The notes under the pieces are model-generated. The model did no database searches, had not been told where the DNA came from, and was given only the letters and a program-made list of their open reading frames with translations. 37,367 nt of DNA from Alphaproteobacteria bacterium (GTDB lineage: Bacteria > Pseudomonadota > Alphaproteobacteria > Rs-D84), in NCBI GenBank assembly GCA_017642565.1, contig JAGCOU010000025.1, forward strand, positions 1 through 37,367, in the 5' to 3' direction. Positions 1-8,003 of the stretch are shown one piece after another. Positions within the stretch are counted from its first letter, which is position 1; each line of letters starts with the position of its first letter. Made by a program: the position numbers and the translations under genes.

Positions 1-105
1 CCCCCTATGGGGGAGAATTGGTTCTGCAACGAGAGCAAAAATTCTCCCCTTGGGGGGAGTACGTCGCGGCGTAGCGAAGCGAAGACGGACGGGAGGGAGG
101 TTCAA
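1..105. repeat. GC-rich palindromic intergenic repeat (partial, window edge)
   Basis: This stretch is far richer in G and C than the surrounding genes. It contains a perfect 10-bp inverted repeat, GGGGAGAATT at 10-19 and AATTCTCCCC at 40-49, flanked by C5/G5 and C4/G6 runs that can extend or replace the pairing. A purine-rich tail with GTAGCGAAGCGAAG follows at about 71-84. No reading frame here looks like a protein. It resembles a dispersed REP-like or MITE-like intergenic element; a loosely similar CGTAGC...GCGAAG segment occurs near 9355-9370. The left boundary lies outside the window. Confidence 0.5.
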
Positions 106-108
106 CAA

Positions 109-141
109 AAAACCGTCCCAACGCTGGAAAGGGACGGTTTT
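109..141 (-). terminator. Rho-independent terminator of the secreted cysteine-rich protein gene
   Basis: AAAACCGTCCC (109-119) and GGGACGGTTTT (131-141) form a perfect 11-bp stem with an 11-nt loop. Read on the minus strand it is followed by a run of T. It lies 23 bp beyond the stop codon of the minus-strand gene ending at 165. Confidence 0.85.
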
Positions 142-164
142 CTAATACAAAGGCAGAAACTTTA

Positions 165-965
165 TTATTGTGCGACCAAACCTGTGAACAACGCAGCCCG
201 GAAGCCGGAATAATCGGGATAGAAGCCGGCGGTGCAGTTGTACGCACAGTTGTTCGCGCAAGTGGCAGCCGAAATGAAGTCGAAGTCGAACACCCACGCA
301 GGGGCCAACAAACTACATTGTTGTGCGTTATTTGTTGTATAATGTGTTGCTTTGCACCAGCAGTATCTCGTTTCACCAGATGCACTGGTTAATGTGGTTT
401 CGTCCGATGTCCAATCTGAACTATCTCCACCCCATTGAGAACTATGATTATTACCACTGTGTGCACTACACAATGCAACACCGGTTACTTTATCACCATT
501 TGACCACGATACACCCCATTCACCAGGTTCTGTTATTCCGTATGTCGCCGCTGTCGCGCCACCATATGTATCATCGCTTCCGCCATTTAATCGTTTTGAT
601 GCAGATGCATTACCTTTGTTACTTACGTCTGTTGATGGGATTAAACATCTTTTTATCTTCCATCCGTTAAATTCATAACCCGCCTTGGTTGGGTTGGTTG
701 GTAATGTCATCGCGGTATCGTATGTACAACTCGTTGCGGCGTTATCAACTTCCAATTGAACACCGTCACTATACCATGTTGTACCGATTGTATTTGGGGT
801 ATATATTGCCTCAAGTGCTGCAGAACCCTCGGTTGTATTTAATACGGCCTGATTACATCCGGGGTCGTTTGCTGGAATAAGTGTTGGTGTTGTTGGTTCG
901 TTATCTGCAAATGTTGGTAAAGCAAAAGCAATAGCAATAATTGATGCAGATAATAATTTTTTCAT
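165..965 (-). CDS. Sec-secreted cysteine-rich protein with an InlB-like repeat, in the pilS position of a pil operon
   Basis: This is a 266-residue exported protein of unknown function. The start at 965 was chosen over an upstream in-frame Met at 1088 because it has a strong GGAAGGGA ribosome site and opens directly into a signal peptide (residues 1-20, cut after PTFA). Residues about 79-104, with the core GYEFNGW, resemble the Listeria-Bacteroides (InlB B) repeat. The middle is rich in Gly, Ser and Thr. The last 70 residues carry a YCWC pair, a WVF segment, a CANNCAYNC cluster and a terminal FRAALF motif. There are ten cysteines (37, 80, 107, 166, 202, 204, 217, 236, 240, 244), so up to five disulfides. 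It follows pilR in the place R64-type operons use for the prepilin gene pilS, but it has a classical Sec signal and no G/FxxxE prepilin cleavage site. It has its own promoter and terminator. It could be an adhesin or a substrate of the pil machinery; that is inference. Confidence 0.75.
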   Translation of the reverse strand: MKKLLSASIIAIAFALPTFADNEPTTPTLIPANDPGCNQAVLNTTEGSAALEAIYTPNTIGTTWYSDGVQLEVDNAATSCTYDTAMTLPTNPTKAGYEFNGWKIKRCLIPSTDVSNKGNASASKRLNGGSDDTYGGATAATYGITEPGEWGVSWSNGDKVTGVALCSAHSGNNHSSQWGGDSSDWTSDETTLTSASGETRYCWCKATHYTTNNAQQCSLLAPAWVFDFDFISAATCANNCAYNCTAGFYPDYSGFRAALFTGLVAQ

Positions 966-993
966 TTCTTTCCCTTCCAATTTTCTCACGCAT

Positions 994-1022
994 ATTTTAC
1001 CAATTTTCGATTTTTTCAACAA
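994..1022 (-). promoter_or_regulatory. Promoter of the secreted cysteine-rich protein gene
   Basis: On the minus strand, TTGTTG (1017-1022) and TAAAAT (994-999) are separated by 17 bp. The site falls in the 65-bp gap after pilR, so the gene can be expressed apart from pilO-R. The segment ACTTGTTGAAAAAA (1011-1024) recurs exactly in the virB3 promoter at 26513-26526. Confidence 0.65.
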
Positions 1023-1030
1023 GTGAAAAC

Positions 1031-2101
1031 TTACATAAATACTGCTGTAATTTGTTCTTGCATTTGGAAAGTCCCCATAACAACCCAACCGATTATCACA
1101 GAAACCAAGATTATCCCAACGCTGTTAAGCACACTTGCCGTGCTTTCCATTTTACGAACTGATTCTTCCATATAATCATTTGCAATCTGGCTGAGGTTTT
1201 TATCAAAATCGTTCATATCAGCATAAATAATTAAATCGCCAACAATTTCTTCACTTGGAAAATTCTTTTCTGTCATAGCCAGCGCACGTCCAAGATTTTC
1301 ACCATTAGCAATATAATGTAAAGATTCTTCCAAAATGTTCGACAAATACCTTGTTGAATACTGCGATAATAACCGCATAGCATCTGGCACAGAAACCCCC
1401 GCTGCCACCATTGCAGACAAAGACATTAACCAACTGACCGAAACCTGTAATTTATAAGTATTCCACGGTGGCAACTTATCAAACATTGTTCGCAATTTTC
1501 CAGTCCATATTGGCAAAGACCACCATATCAAAGCGATTAAAACTGCAAAACCGCCAGCGACTATGTGCCAATATTTGCCTGCCCATCCAGACACCCAAAC
1601 TAGTGACGCCGCACTCCCCCGCCAAACAACTTCGCTGCCTGCGGCTTCTGCCAATGGTGGCACAAGATATAGCCCCACCATAATAATTATCGCGACTGTC
1701 AAAGCGAACAAAAACAACGGATACGCCACAGCGTTCCACATAGCGCGTTTTATACGGCTAATTCCACCAACTATGCGCCCTATGTTTTCCAAAGATATTA
1801 ATAAACTCGATACATTACCCGAAGTTAACAAAAGTGTTTCTTCGCGCGGGACCCAATCAGCAGTTGCTTCGGCAAAACTCATACCACGTTCTAGATTTTG
1901 CTGTATCTCACGCATAGCAATCGCAAAAGGCTCATTTGGTTTACGCCCATCATGCGATTCTATCATTTCAATTCTGTGCAGTGCATCCATCAAAGTAAAA
2001 TTATTACGCAATAATGATGCGATTTTACGCGAAATAGCCATACGCTTTTCAGTGTCTGTTTTAAAAACCATTTTTGCATAAAGCAATTCTAGTCTATTCA
2101 T
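1031..2101 (-). CDS. pilR: Type II/IV secretion platform protein, PilR/GspF/PilC family
   Basis: Inner-membrane platform protein of a type IV pilus or type II secretion-like machine, expected to couple the assembly ATPase to the growing fibre. It has 356 residues, in keeping with R64 PilR and shorter than the roughly 400-residue PilC/GspF. Two T2SSF-type cytoplasmic helical domains (about 15-125 and 215-330) are separated by a hydrophobic pair of segments (about 127-205), with a last membrane helix near 328-350. The repeated pattern of GxS or GxxLxxAL followed by FP, typical of the family, is seen (GENLGRALAM, FPSEEIVGDL). It starts 3 nt after the pilQ stop, so the two genes are translationally linked. 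The assignment as PilR rather than PilC/GspF rests on length and on the pilO-P-Q-R gene order. Confidence 0.85.
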   Translation of the reverse strand: MNRLELLYAKMVFKTDTEKRMAISRKIASLLRNNFTLMDALHRIEMIESHDGRKPNEPFAIAMREIQQNLERGMSFAEATADWVPREETLLLTSGNVSSLLISLENIGRIVGGISRIKRAMWNAVAYPLFLFALTVAIIIMVGLYLVPPLAEAAGSEVVWRGSAASLVWVSGWAGKYWHIVAGGFAVLIALIWWSLPIWTGKLRTMFDKLPPWNTYKLQVSVSWLMSLSAMVAAGVSVPDAMRLLSQYSTRYLSNILEESLHYIANGENLGRALAMTEKNFPSEEIVGDLIIYADMNDFDKNLSQIANDYMEESVRKMESTASVLNSVGIILVSVIIGWVVMGTFQMQEQITAVFM

Positions 2102-2104
2102 ATC

Positions 2105-3733
2105 TTAATACACCCATGGTCTATCTAGCATACCAACCCAACGTTCCAGTTCATCTACACCGATGATTCCACGCAACATTAATTCTATGGCGGCTTCTTT
2201 CAAAGTGCGCCCATTCATTTTTTCAAGCCAATATTTCAAGGCATTTTCTGTTTCACCAGCCAAAGCCAGATTTAAAAATTCACTGTTCGTAATAATGATT
2301 TCACCAGCCTTAACGCGCCCAGAAGTTCCAGTTCCATTACAATATTCGCAACCCGGTCCACGAACATAGACTTGGTTTAATCCCAAATCCCCAAGGGCGT
2401 CTTTTACACGATTATATGCCGGATGATTATGTTTTTCCGCCAGCCTTTCACGACAATGAGGACATAATTTTTTAAACAAACGCATAGATATAAGTCCGCG
2501 TATCATCGTTTCGTCTTTTAATTTAAACGCTTCGACCCCCATATCTAATAAACGCGTCAAAGCACCCATCGCAGAATTCGCATGCAAAGTTGTCCAAACA
2601 TTATGCCCAGATAATGCGCCCTTAACCGTCAATTGCGCAGCAGAGAGAGTTCTTATTTCCCCTACCATCAATGTATCAGGGTCGCTTCGTAATGCTGCTG
2701 CCAATGCTTCTGTGAACTTTGCCTCTCGTTGTTCTTCGTTTATCGCATTAACCACAGGCATTTGATGCGCACCGAATATTTTTTGTTCTGCTGGGTCTTC
2801 CACAGTAATAAGATTTATCTCGTATCTTCTTTCTTTTAACATCAACGCCATATTGCGAACCAATGTCGTAGATTTACCGGACGAAGTTGGTCCAGCAACA
2901 ATAACCAATCCTGTTGGTGCAGAACGCAAACGTAATAATAATTTCTGTTCGTAATCATTAAATTCTTGTTCTGATTTAATACCTTCGCTCGGGTTATCAT
3001 AAAGCAGACGCATAACAACATACTGAGACCCAAAAGCAATCGGGTTAAATTGCATTCTTATACCCAATACACCTTCGGGTAAATATAAATCTTTGGTTCC
3101 ACGCAAAGGTGTTCTTCCGTCTTTCTGGGCGGTTTGATATTCATTTTGTGCATAACTTGAATTAGAAATATCAGCAGACGCAAACGCAGCGCGTACAAAA
3201 GATTCACCCCAGCCAGAATTATATTCGAGCACTGGTTGCATACTGCCATCTATACGAAAATAAATTGTAGTCTGGTCTGCAACTTCAATATGAATATCAG
3301 AAACTTTCTGTGCCGCAGCGCGTGCGATTATATCGACAAAATCTTTCTGCATCTGGTTGTCATAATCAACACGCGAACGATTACTGCTGCTGCCCAATCT
3401 TTCATCATGTGTCTTATAAATATTAGATAACAAACCCAAATCAGAATAGAAAGGTTCTTTGATAACACGATTATTTTGTTGTAATAAATCGATAAACGCC
3501 AAAACTCGCCCATCATATTTATGTGTCCGCGATATTATAATTTCACCACCAGAAAAATACGCCACTAAATTTTGTGTGTCTTTTGGCAAAGCCAATTCAC
3601 CAGCATACGCGGTCAAAAGTCGATTATTATTAGCAAACAAATAATCAAGTATTTCTTTGCTGTTCGCATTTTCGAGACCGTTTGGTATAGAAGGCTTTTT
3701 TATTGTTGCAAAATTACTGTTTGTTTTGGGCAT
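2105..3733 (-). CDS. pilQ: Type IV pilus/secretion assembly ATPase, PilQ (R64) / GspE family
   Basis: Hexameric cytoplasmic ATPase of 542 residues that should drive pilus or pseudopilus assembly. All GspE/PilB motifs are present: Walker A GPTSSGKST (281-289), Asp box ITVEDPAE (309-316), Walker B RSDPDTLMVGEIR (349-361) and His box around GHNVWTTLHA (376-385). A zinc-type tetracysteine is formed by CPHC (424-427) and CEYC (462-465). A zinc tetracysteine is usual in extension ATPases (PilB, GspE) and absent from PilT retraction ATPases, so this is an assembly enzyme. The N-terminal region (about 125-250) matches the N2 domain, with VSDIHIE. It lies 3 nt downstream of pilP. The name follows R64 usage and must not be confused with the PilQ secretin of Pseudomonas or Neisseria. 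Confidence 0.92.
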   Translation of the reverse strand: MPKTNSNFATIKKPSIPNGLENANSKEILDYLFANNNRLLTAYAGELALPKDTQNLVAYFSGGEIIISRTHKYDGRVLAFIDLLQQNNRVIKEPFYSDLGLLSNIYKTHDERLGSSSNRSRVDYDNQMQKDFVDIIARAAAQKVSDIHIEVADQTTIYFRIDGSMQPVLEYNSGWGESFVRAAFASADISNSSYAQNEYQTAQKDGRTPLRGTKDLYLPEGVLGIRMQFNPIAFGSQYVVMRLLYDNPSEGIKSEQEFNDYEQKLLLRLRSAPTGLVIVAGPTSSGKSTTLVRNMALMLKERRYEINLITVEDPAEQKIFGAHQMPVVNAINEEQREAKFTEALAAALRSDPDTLMVGEIRTLSAAQLTVKGALSGHNVWTTLHANSAMGALTRLLDMGVEAFKLKDETMIRGLISMRLFKKLCPHCRERLAEKHNHPAYNRVKDALGDLGLNQVYVRGPGCEYCNGTGTSGRVKAGEIIITNSEFLNLALAGETENALKYWLEKMNGRTLKEAAIELMLRGIIGVDELERWVGMLDRPWVY

Positions 3734-3736
3734 AAT

Positions 3737-4465
3737 TTATTTTCCAATGTTTAAACTTTCCGTTTCTCCATCTTTTTCGAAAATAATACCATCATTCAAA
3801 GAAATAGATTTTACAATATATCCATCTAATTCTTTACCAACTGCAATTCGTTTGTTTTGACCAGTAGACAATTCTGTAACAGTCGCTTGCAATTGATTAC
3901 CAACACCAACGACATTCACCAGTTTATATCTCCCGCTGACTTCGCTAACTTCTCTGCGTGCAGGCTGAGCAACCTTTGGTGCTTCGTAATTGCTGACTTC
4001 TTCATCAATAGAATCTTTTTGTCGTCTCAATTTTTCAGTTTGAATTTCGAGTTGAGTTTTTGCCGCTTCTAATTCATGCTGTTGTTGTTCTGCGCGTCCA
4101 GACAGAGTATCTAATTCCATCTGTAATTTAATTCTTTCAGCATTCAATCTATCCAATTCCAAATCAAGTTGAGCGCGTTCTTTTTCCAACTGCATAACAA
4201 CCTTTTCTTGTTCCAACGCTGTTATTTTTTCAAACAGAGAACCAGATGGATTATAATCATTCAATGCCTGAGCAGAAACTTGGTCCGCATAATCTGCATC
4301 GACATTAACATCTTCTTGTTCAACACCCTGAACATCATCATAAATTTCTTCTGTTTCTTCGACAAATTCATCATCGAAATCATAATCATCTTCTGCGTAC
4401 GCAGCCATATTTAACCCCAATGCGATTACACAAGAAAATATTGCAATATTTAATTTTTTCCACAT
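3737..4465 (-). CDS. pilP: Type IV pilus biogenesis protein PilP-like
   Basis: A 242-residue exported protein. The signal peptide covers residues 1-24, ending in AYA. It is followed by a very acidic stretch (about 25-60), a long heptad-rich coiled coil (about 78-160) and a compact C-terminal domain (about 178-242) with the GRYKLVNVVGVGNQLQATV core expected of the R64 PilP family. PilP partners work with PilO in the periplasmic or inner-membrane alignment complex of type IVb pili. The ribosome site AAAGGAAAGA precedes the ATG. It lies 12 nt after pilO and 3 nt before pilQ, in the same order as in the R64 thin-pilus operon. The acidic N-terminal half is poorly diagnostic, so the family call leans on the C-terminal domain and gene order. 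Confidence 0.75.
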   Translation of the reverse strand: MWKKLNIAIFSCVIALGLNMAAYAEDDYDFDDEFVEETEEIYDDVQGVEQEDVNVDADYADQVSAQALNDYNPSGSLFEKITALEQEKVVMQLEKERAQLDLELDRLNAERIKLQMELDTLSGRAEQQQHELEAAKTQLEIQTEKLRRQKDSIDEEVSNYEAPKVAQPARREVSEVSGRYKLVNVVGVGNQLQATVTELSTGQNKRIAVGKELDGYIVKSISLNDGIIFEKDGETESLNIGK

Positions 4466-4477
4466 GTCTCTTTCCTT

Positions 4478-5719
4478 TTATTTTGAATAAATGATTACTT
4501 CGTAATTCCAAGTCCTCGTATTTGCACGCCAAGAAACAGAAGTCATATATACACCACCAAACCCATTAAAAGCCTGCATAAATTCTGTTGGTATTAATTT
4601 TGAAGCAACACCAACCTCTGTGACATACAAATTGTCTTCGCCGTTCATCAGTCTATCTTTGACGCCCTGAATATCAGCCTTTATATTTGTTTGCTGAAAC
4701 ACAGTAGCAATATCACGCATCACAGTCGCTTGATCGCGTTCATCTAATGAAGAATAAGTTTCAAGTTCTGGCAATTTTACACGAACAATAATTTCGTCTT
4801 CTGATATTTCTTGAACAACTGCGCCAGGCATTAATTCTGCACCGAATTCATAAAAATCATTTAATGTTCCAAAATCACGAGAAAAAGTCGCAGAAACAAA
4901 ATCAGCATCACATTTCGCAAAAGTTTGATTCCATCCAGCCAACGGCTGCATTACAAACGCAATAGCCTTGTAACACAACTCTGCCCTTTGCATAACATTC
5001 GGCAAATTATCATAAGGATATTCTTCAACCTGTTTAACGGTTTGGACGCTAGCCCTGTTGAGTAATTCTTGCTTTTTTTGTTCAATTTTTTGTTTATATT
5101 CTTTGGCGAGTTCTGTATCTATTTTGAATTTTTTACCCGCATCTCGGTTAATAGGATTAGTCAAAACAAAAACACCAAACACAACAAACACCGCTGTAAA
5201 AAACAAAGCAGGCAACATTGATTTAAAAACATTTATCTGGTGTAATTTCGCAGTTGTTCCTTTGCCAATTAAATCAGACAAAAATTTTTCCTGGGATTTT
5301 GGCATTCCCCATGCAGCCGGTGCAAACAAAGCACCCCAATCAGGCAATTCTGCCAACTGGGTATATAATTGTCGCGCACTATCCGCGGTTTCAAACAACA
5401 TATCACGAATAATCACGCCATTTCTTACCGCAACCAAATAGTAATATTTATCAGCATGAAAAACACCCAAAAACGAAACCAAATCAGCCAAAGAATGAAC
5501 TATCTCTACTGCTGCACTGGGCATACCAACACGTGCACCCTCGCGAGTATCGGTTAAACCAATCATAGCCTTGTATTCAATGAACAAAGTATATTTTTTA
5601 TCATTGTTTTTTGCCAACTGTTTCGCATAATTTTGCGCAGTATTACCCACACCCAAAGGCTGCCAAAACAGCCCGGTTGCTAACTTTCTATGGTGAATAT
5701 TTATTACTTGCTTTATCAA
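4478..5719 (-). CDS. pilO: Pilin accessory protein PilO (R64-type)
   Basis: A 413-residue bitopic inner-membrane protein. An N-terminal cytoplasmic domain (about 1-160) shows the actin-like or PilM-like fold signature of the PilO family, with GLFWQPLG near residue 20. One membrane helix follows (about 166-187, LPALFFTAVFVVFGVFVL), then a periplasmic domain with a short coiled coil (about 200-225) and a mixed alpha/beta C-terminus. The start is a TTG at 5719, preceded by GAGAGAG; no in-frame ATG or GTG would keep the conserved N-terminus. It is the first gene of the pilO-P-Q-R run, with a promoter about 20 bp upstream. The PilM, PilN (secretin), PilS (prepilin) and peptidase genes normally found with it are not in the window. 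Confidence 0.8.
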   Translation of the reverse strand: MIKQVINIHHRKLATGLFWQPLGVGNTAQNYAKQLAKNNDKKYTLFIEYKAMIGLTDTREGARVGMPSAAVEIVHSLADLVSFLGVFHADKYYYLVAVRNGVIIRDMLFETADSARQLYTQLAELPDWGALFAPAAWGMPKSQEKFLSDLIGKGTTAKLHQINVFKSMLPALFFTAVFVVFGVFVLTNPINRDAGKKFKIDTELAKEYKQKIEQKKQELLNRASVQTVKQVEEYPYDNLPNVMQRAELCYKAIAFVMQPLAGWNQTFAKCDADFVSATFSRDFGTLNDFYEFGAELMPGAVVQEISEDEIIVRVKLPELETYSSLDERDQATVMRDIATVFQQTNIKADIQGVKDRLMNGEDNLYVTEVGVASKLIPTEFMQAFNGFGGVYMTSVSWRANTRTWNYEVIIYSK

Positions 5720-5739
5720 TTCTCTCTCTGTTTAAAATT

Positions 5740-5768
5740 ATTATAGCATAAACCGATAAAAAAAATAA
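5740..5768 (-). promoter_or_regulatory. Predicted promoter of the pilO-P-Q-R operon
   Basis: A consensus -10 box TATAAT lies on the minus strand at 5740-5745, about 20 bp before the pilO TTG. The -35 region, TTATTT near 5763-5768, is poor, so the promoter may be weak or need an activator. Confidence 0.5.
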
Positions 5769-5785
5769 AGCCGAAATTTACAAAA

Positions 5786-5809
5786 AAAAGTCGTATTTCT
5801 ACGACTTTT
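5786..5809 (-). terminator. Terminator of the small lipoprotein gene
   Basis: AAAAGTCGTA (5786-5795) and TACGACTTTT (5800-5809) form a perfect 10-bp stem with a 4-nt loop. On the minus strand it is followed by a T run. It sits 2 nt past the lipoprotein stop codon and separates that gene from the pil operon. Confidence 0.85.
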
Positions 5810-5811
5810 AA

Positions 5812-6129
5812 TTATTTTTTGCAATTATATACTTTTACCTTAAACTTATAGTTATTTTTTGGACCTAAAATTGCGCCAGGATTTTCAGAAATATTTGCAG
5901 ATTCGATATAATAAGAATCACCATTTGGTCCTTGTTCTAATATTGTTTTTTCCAAATAGTCATAAGCATTTTCTATTTGATAAGTTGTGGCATTAGAATC
6001 GATTGTGTACAAATATTCACAATTTTTTGGTTCACCGTCAAATCTGACCAAACCATTATTATTGGAATCTTTTGTAAAAGTGCACGCAGCAGTTGCCAAT
6101 CCCAAAGCAATTAATAAAGTTTTTTTCAT
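5812..6129 (-). CDS. Small predicted lipoprotein, DUF4156-like
   Basis: A 105-residue envelope protein. The N-terminus has a Lys-Lys start, a hydrophobic stretch and ATAAC at 12-16, a plausible but atypical lipobox with Cys16. The mature part has a pattern of GLVRFDG, a Cys at NCEYLY, an Asn/Ala helix region and a final VYNC near the C-terminus. This recalls the DUF4156 (YjeI-like) outer-membrane lipoproteins. The similarity was judged by eye and is weak. The AAAAGGAG ribosome site is strong. It lies 37 bp downstream of lpxC on the same strand and may be cotranscribed with it; a terminator closes the unit. Confidence 0.55.
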   Translation of the reverse strand: MKKTLLIALGLATAACTFTKDSNNNGLVRFDGEPKNCEYLYTIDSNATTYQIENAYDYLEKTILEQGPNGDSYYIESANISENPGAILGPKNNYKFKVKVYNCKK

Positions 6130-6149
6130 TTTTTTCTCCTTTTGTTCTG

Positions 6150-6166
6150 TCCTACTCCAAGTAGGA
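6150..6166. other. Hairpin directly after lpxC
   Basis: TCCTACT (6150-6156) and AGTAGGA (6160-6166) form a 7-bp stem with a 3-nt loop, directly next to the lpxC stop codon. On the minus strand no T run follows, so it is not a canonical terminator for lpxC. It may be a processing or partial-attenuation site between lpxC and the lipoprotein gene. Confidence 0.4.
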
Positions 6167-7102
6167 TTATTTTTCTATGATTTCATAGTTTGTTTTATCA
6201 CTAAATAATTTGCGCAAAACCAAATTATTTAATGCATGTGAGCCCTTATAAGATTCAAGATGTCCGTAAACAAAACCACCGCTCGTAAACATATCACCCA
6301 CAGCATCTATGATTTTATGACGAACAAATTCATCTTTGTAATATAACTTGTTAAGTGTCCCATCTCCCTTTGCATTAAGTGCAATTACATTATGTTCATT
6401 TGCACCACGCCCCATACCATGCGCCTTTAAATATTCCCATTCAGAATATTTTCCAAAAGTACGCGATTTAGATATATTTTTAATAAAACTATCAACAGAT
6501 TTTTTTGTTCCATCCAACAGACACGAAAAAGATTGTGTTCCTATGATTGCATCATTATAAACCAAAGTAGCATCTATGCTTAATCCTCTATCATCAGGCG
6601 ATAACTTAACAAACCCGTTTCCGCGCCGCCAAATAGTATGATTTAAAATCACAGTTTTAATTCTTTTGAAAAACGGCATCGTTTTTACCAGTTCATTTCT
6701 ATATGCGACAACAGTTTTTTTAACAACGATTTTTTTCATTTTTGTTTTTTTATCAATCGCGTTACTTAAAATCTTAATAAATTCGTACGCGCTACCATCA
6801 AGAATTGGTGTCTCGTTTCCATCTATTTCAATTACAGCACTATCAATTCCTAAAATAAAAAGCGCAGCCATTAAATGTTCAATTGTTTGAACATGTGCAG
6901 CGTTTTTATCACCCACAGTTGTATTACGCATCAAAGTTTCACCAACATTATCAAAAGTTGCAGGAATCAAACCAGCATTTTTAATATCAACGCGTTTGAA
7001 AAAAATCCCTGATTTTTTTGACGGCAAAACAACCAAGTTCACCTTGTTACCAGAATGTATACCAACGCCTGATATTTTAACTTTTTTTGTGAGTGTGCTC
7101 AT
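6167..7102 (-). CDS. lpxC: UDP-3-O-acyl-N-acetylglucosamine deacetylase
   Basis: Zinc enzyme for the committed step of lipid A synthesis, in the cytoplasm. At 311 residues it has the normal length. The zinc ligands are in their usual settings: His76 in HVQTIEHLMAAL (70-81), and His262 and Asp266 in RHKIIDAVGD (261-270). The catalytic Glu75 and His289 (GSHALNN) are also present. The N-terminal GVGIHSG (12-18) is typical. The start ATG lies 26 bp inside the end of lpxK and has an AAGGAAAGG ribosome site, so the two genes are coupled. In most Proteobacteria lpxC follows ftsZ in the dcw cluster; here it is last in a lipid A operon. Confidence 0.95.
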   Translation of the reverse strand: MSTLTKKVKISGVGIHSGNKVNLVVLPSKKSGIFFKRVDIKNAGLIPATFDNVGETLMRNTTVGDKNAAHVQTIEHLMAALFILGIDSAVIEIDGNETPILDGSAYEFIKILSNAIDKKTKMKKIVVKKTVVAYRNELVKTMPFFKRIKTVILNHTIWRRGNGFVKLSPDDRGLSIDATLVYNDAIIGTQSFSCLLDGTKKSVDSFIKNISKSRTFGKYSEWEYLKAHGMGRGANEHNVIALNAKGDGTLNKLYYKDEFVRHKIIDAVGDMFTSGGFVYGHLESYKGSHALNNLVLRKLFSDKTNYEIIEK

Positions 7103-8003
7103 CTACCTTTCCTTTTAACCAATCATAAAAACTCTGTTCAATTTCCGTGTTCAGCGCAGAAAATTTTATTTCTTGCTTTGCCCAATCTGGAAGCCTTACC
7201 CAATCTTTTTCCGTGGTTAATAATTTAGCATTTTTTTCTTTGGCCTTTTTAATCAAATTTTTTATATCATCATCACTATACTGATAATGATCAGGAAAAG
7301 AAATCTTTTCAACAATTTTGCACGGCACACTATTAAAGAACTTCTCAGGATAGCCTATACCAGCAAAAGCAATCACATTCGTTTTATTGTCATACGGACA
7401 CAACTCTTTGTTATAAGCCCTAAACACAGGGATATTCGTAGGCAATGCAAAACCTTTGGCTATATTTTTTCTTTTAATTAAAATTATAGCATCAGCGCGC
7501 GAAATAGCAGATTTTTTCTCACGCATTGGTCCAGCAGGCAACAAAAAACCATTACCAAAACCAATAGATTCATCAAACACCAACACAGAAATATCTTTCT
7601 TTATAGAAGAATTTTGAAAACCATCATCCATGATTATAGGTGAATTTGATTTTTGTTTATTTAATAACACCAGATTGCTTTTTCTATCACCAACATGCAC
7701 CAAAATATTATCACTAGATAACATTTTTGCTTCGTCTCCAACATCGCCGGTCTCGGCAGATTTTTTATATCCGCGCATAACCACAGGCGCATCAAAAAAT
7801 TTAGCCACTTGACGAACAATAGGAGTTTTTCCAACCCCACCAGATAAAACATTTCCAAAACAAATTATCGGGCGTTTTGAAACATATTCACGAGTTTTAC
7901 GAATATTAAAAACAAATTTGCTACCAATTAAATAGAAAAGGCTCAACGGGCAAAGAGACCAAGATATTAAATTTCTCTTTAAAAACCATTTTGGAGTTTT
8001 CAT
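7077..8003 (-). CDS. lpxK: Tetraacyldisaccharide 4'-kinase
   Basis: Membrane-bound kinase that phosphorylates the 4' position of the lipid A disaccharide. It has 308 residues. An N-terminal hydrophobic anchor (about 8-33) is followed by a P-loop SGGVGKT (54-60) within the conserved VLSGGVGKTPIV segment, then MDDGFQN, and a C-terminal region with FPDHYQY and LLTTEKDWVRLP that is diagnostic of the family. Its ATG overlaps the stop of the upstream acyltransferase gene (ATGA, 8000-8003), and its 3' end overlaps lpxC by 26 bp, so all three genes form one transcription and translation unit. Confidence 0.95.
   Translation of the reverse strand: MKTPKWFLKRNLISWSLCPLSLFYLIGSKFVFNIRKTREYVSKRPIICFGNVLSGGVGKTPIVRQVAKFFDAPVVMRGYKKSAETGDVGDEAKMLSSDNILVHVGDRKSNLVLLNKQKSNSPIIMDDGFQNSSIKKDISVLVFDESIGFGNGFLLPAGPMREKKSAISRADAIILIKRKNIAKGFALPTNIPVFRAYNKELCPYDNKTNVIAFAGIGYPEKFFNSVPCKIVEKISFPDHYQYSDDDIKNLIKKAKEKNAKLLTTEKDWVRLPDWAKQEIKFSALNTEIEQSFYDWLKGKVDEHTHKKS

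Noticed and set aside
5..385. 126-residue minus-strand frame over the left-edge repeat
   Set aside because: It crosses the terminator and the 3' end of the secreted-protein gene in another frame, has no ribosome site and a low-complexity translation typical of intergenic repeats.
1563..2081. 172-residue plus-strand frame inside pilR
   Set aside because: It is antisense to a well-supported gene and has no motif or ribosome site.
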